Shown here piece by piece: positions 62,565 to 64,000 of a stretch of 64,000 nucleotides of DNA. The stretch lies in assembly GCF_014195095.1 (NCBI RefSeq), contig NZ_JACIBC010000004.1, positions 496,001-560,000 on the forward strand, read 5' to 3'. A program made the position numbers and the translations under genes. The DNA comes from Rhizobium sp. BK602 (GTDB lineage: Bacteria; Pseudomonadota; Alphaproteobacteria; Rhizobiales; Rhizobiaceae). The notes under the pieces are model-generated. The model was given only the letters and a program-made list of their open reading frames with translations. It did no database searches and was not told where the DNA came from. The stretch's first letter is position 1. Each line of letters opens with the position of its first letter.

Positions 62565-63968
62565 ATGAGCATAGAGCCGATCGGTATCGCCGCCATCGTC
62601 ATCGGGCTGTTCTGCCTGTTGCTCGGCAATGGGGCGACGGTCGTCGCCCTTGCCGTCATGGCGGTGCTGGGGTCGGCGGCGGCGCTGTTCCTCGGTTCGG
62701 CGAATATTCAGCCGGGCCATGTTCTTCTGGCATTCCTGGTGCTTGGGGTCATCACGCGGGAGCGAACCGCGCGCGATTTCGTACAGGCCTTGCGCCTCGG
62801 CGAACCCGGATTCTGGTTTGCGCTGCTGGTTGCCTACGGTGTGATGAGCGCCTATTTCTCGCCCCGCCTTCTGTCGGGCGAGACGCAGATCGTGCCGCTC
62901 GGCACAACCGCTTTTGGCGACACCCGCTCCACTGTGCCGCTGGTGCCCGTATCGAGCAACCTGACGCAGAGCGTCTATATGATCGGCAATCTCATCTGCT
63001 TCACGATGACGGTCGCGGTTGCATCCAGCTTCCGTGGTTTTCAGGCGGTGCTGGCGGGACTGCTCGCCTATAGCGTCGCCAATACCGTTTTCGCGATGCT
63101 CGATATCACAACCTTTGCGACCGGTTCGCAGGGCCTTCTCGCCTTCATGCGCAATGCGCAATACACGCTGCATACCGATGATCAAATCGCCGGCGTCAAG
63201 CGCATCGTCGGTTCCTTCACCGAGGCCTCCTCCTTCGCCCGGTCGACGCTGGGCGTGCTGGGGCTGACCGGAACGCTGTGGATCTGCGGTTACCGTCCGC
63301 TGCTGACCGGCTCGATTGCCGCCACCTCGCTGGTGCTGGTGGTGATGTCGACGTCGTCGACGGGCCTGGTCGGCGCGCCGGTCATCACGCTGATCCTCTA
63401 CGCGACCGCCCTGCAGGTCAGCGCGCGCAAGGGCGCCCGCAGCTTCGCCAGTCTGGCGATCGTCTTCGTGCCGCTGCTGTCGCTTGCCGTCGGCCTTCTG
63501 GTGGCGATCGATCCGGACCTGTCGAAATTGGTCTATAACTACGTGGATATTATTGCGCTCGGCAAATCCACCTCCAATTCCGGCATCGAGCGTCATTCCT
63601 GGAATGTCGCCGCCTTCCAGAACATCTTCGACAGTTCGGGCGTGGGCGTCGGCCTCGGCACGGCGCGTACCTCCAGCTTCCTGCTCGCCCTCCTCGCCAA
63701 TGTCGGCATTCCCGGAACCATTTGCTACCTGGCCTTCGCATTCTCGGCTTTCGTCAGGAAGCGCGGCATACCGGGCAGCGTCACGGCCGATGCCCGTCTT
63801 GCGGCGCGCAACGGTTGCCTCGGGCTTTTGATCGGCGACATGCTGGTCAGCCCGGTCATCGATCAGGGCCTATTCTTTTGCATGCTGGCAGCCCTTGCCT
63901 CGGCGAGACCGGAGCGCCGCGAGCAGGTCGTAAGGACCGGCCATCCCATAGGAGTGATGACCATATGA
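62565..63968 (+). CDS. Wzy/ExoQ-type polysaccharide polymerase
   Basis: 467 aa with about ten hydrophobic segments. A long periplasmic loop (~100-160) and a second loop carrying GIERHSWNVAAFQNIFDSSG (near residue 345), with a VGVGLGTARTSSF stretch, are typical of Wzy/WaaL-type polymerases. It would link lipid-borne repeat units in the periplasm. Stop overlaps the next gene by 4 bp (ATGA at 63965-63968), which indicates an operon. Confidence 0.82.
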   Translation: MSIEPIGIAAIVIGLFCLLLGNGATVVALAVMAVLGSAAALFLGSANIQPGHVLLAFLVLGVITRERTARDFVQALRLGEPGFWFALLVAYGVMSAYFSPRLLSGETQIVPLGTTAFGDTRSTVPLVPVSSNLTQSVYMIGNLICFTMTVAVASSFRGFQAVLAGLLAYSVANTVFAMLDITTFATGSQGLLAFMRNAQYTLHTDDQIAGVKRIVGSFTEASSFARSTLGVLGLTGTLWICGYRPLLTGSIAATSLVLVVMSTSSTGLVGAPVITLILYATALQVSARKGARSFASLAIVFVPLLSLAVGLLVAIDPDLSKLVYNYVDIIALGKSTSNSGIERHSWNVAAFQNIFDSSGVGVGLGTARTSSFLLALLANVGIPGTICYLAFAFSAFVRKRGIPGSVTADARLAARNGCLGLLIGDMLVSPVIDQGLFFCMLAALASARPERREQVVRTGHPIGVMTI

Positions 63969-64000
63969 GTAATTCCGCTCTCTTCGCGGTCAACGGCCGC
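63965..64000 (+). CDS. First 12 codons of a further gene, truncated by the window end
   Basis: ATG 63965 overlaps the polymerase stop (ATGA). The visible frame reads MSNSALFAVNGR. Too short for identification; translational coupling and position suggest another polysaccharide gene, for example a glycosyltransferase. Confidence 0.6.
   Translation, partial: MSNSALFAVNGR

Overview
The window looks like a GC-rich (roughly 60-63 % by eye) replicon of an alphaproteobacterium of the Rhizobiaceae (Rhizobium/Agrobacterium/Ensifer type). The basis is the density of ABC uptake systems, the many GntR/LysR/LuxR/MFS genes, a PraR/PhrR-like XRE regulator, and an ExoY/ExoF-type polysaccharide cluster. No rRNA, tRNA, replication, conjugation or CRISPR sequences were recognised. 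The gene mix is typical of a large plasmid, chromid or catabolic chromosomal region; which one cannot be decided here.

Layout. 1-2.2 kb: 3' part of a MalT-like LuxR regulator. 2.3-10.1 kb: a tightly overlapping operon of hydantoinase/oxoprolinase B and A and a four-gene PotABCD-type ABC importer. 10.5-11.9 kb: an MFS efflux gene behind a SoxR-like promoter. 12.2-25.1 kb: a large catabolic block. It holds a GntR regulator, DapA-family lyase/deaminase, aldehyde dehydrogenase, amine/amino-acid oxidase, a four-gene ProU-type betaine importer with two different permeases, a proline-racemase-superfamily enzyme with altered active site, a GATase1/AraC regulator, and a Rieske oxygenase plus its flavin/ferredoxin reductase. 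Together these look like import and stepwise demethylation/oxidation of a (hydroxy)proline betaine or related quaternary amine.

25.2-30.8 kb: LysR, an orphan LuxR with an autoinducer-type domain, an MCP, an ArsR/AHSA1 pair and a small deaminase. 31-40.6 kb: two DHA2 drug exporters, a UbiA prenyltransferase, a FadR-type regulator, a 45-aa membrane protein, a xylitol/sorbitol dehydrogenase, a CPA2 antiporter fused to a cyclic-nucleotide-binding domain, and an acetamidase/formamidase. 40.7-42.4 kb: a phospholipase-D-like protein. 42.9-49.4 kb: a MetQNI-type importer followed by two SfnB-like flavoproteins and a NtaA/DszA-type monooxygenase, probably an organosulfur scavenging operon. 49.4-52.5 kb: alr-dadA with a divergent Lrp regulator (D-alanine catabolism). 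52.5-55.1 kb: an MDR oxidoreductase and four short orphan genes. 55.3-64 kb: XRE regulator, small membrane protein, ExoF-like export protein, GT4 glycosyltransferase, an IS630 transposase, ExoY-like initiating sugar transferase, methyltransferase, a Wzy/ExoQ-like polymerase and the first codons of a further gene. This is the edge of an exopolysaccharide cluster that runs off the right end.

Regulation is unusually readable. Perfect or near-perfect inverted repeats stand in front of at least seven regulators or transporters (ArsR, GntR, solo LuxR, XRE, MalT-like, SoxR-like promoter, Lrp). Start sites were moved inward from the longest open frame wherever a Shine-Dalgarno sequence or a 1-4 bp stop/start overlap argued for it; each case is stated.
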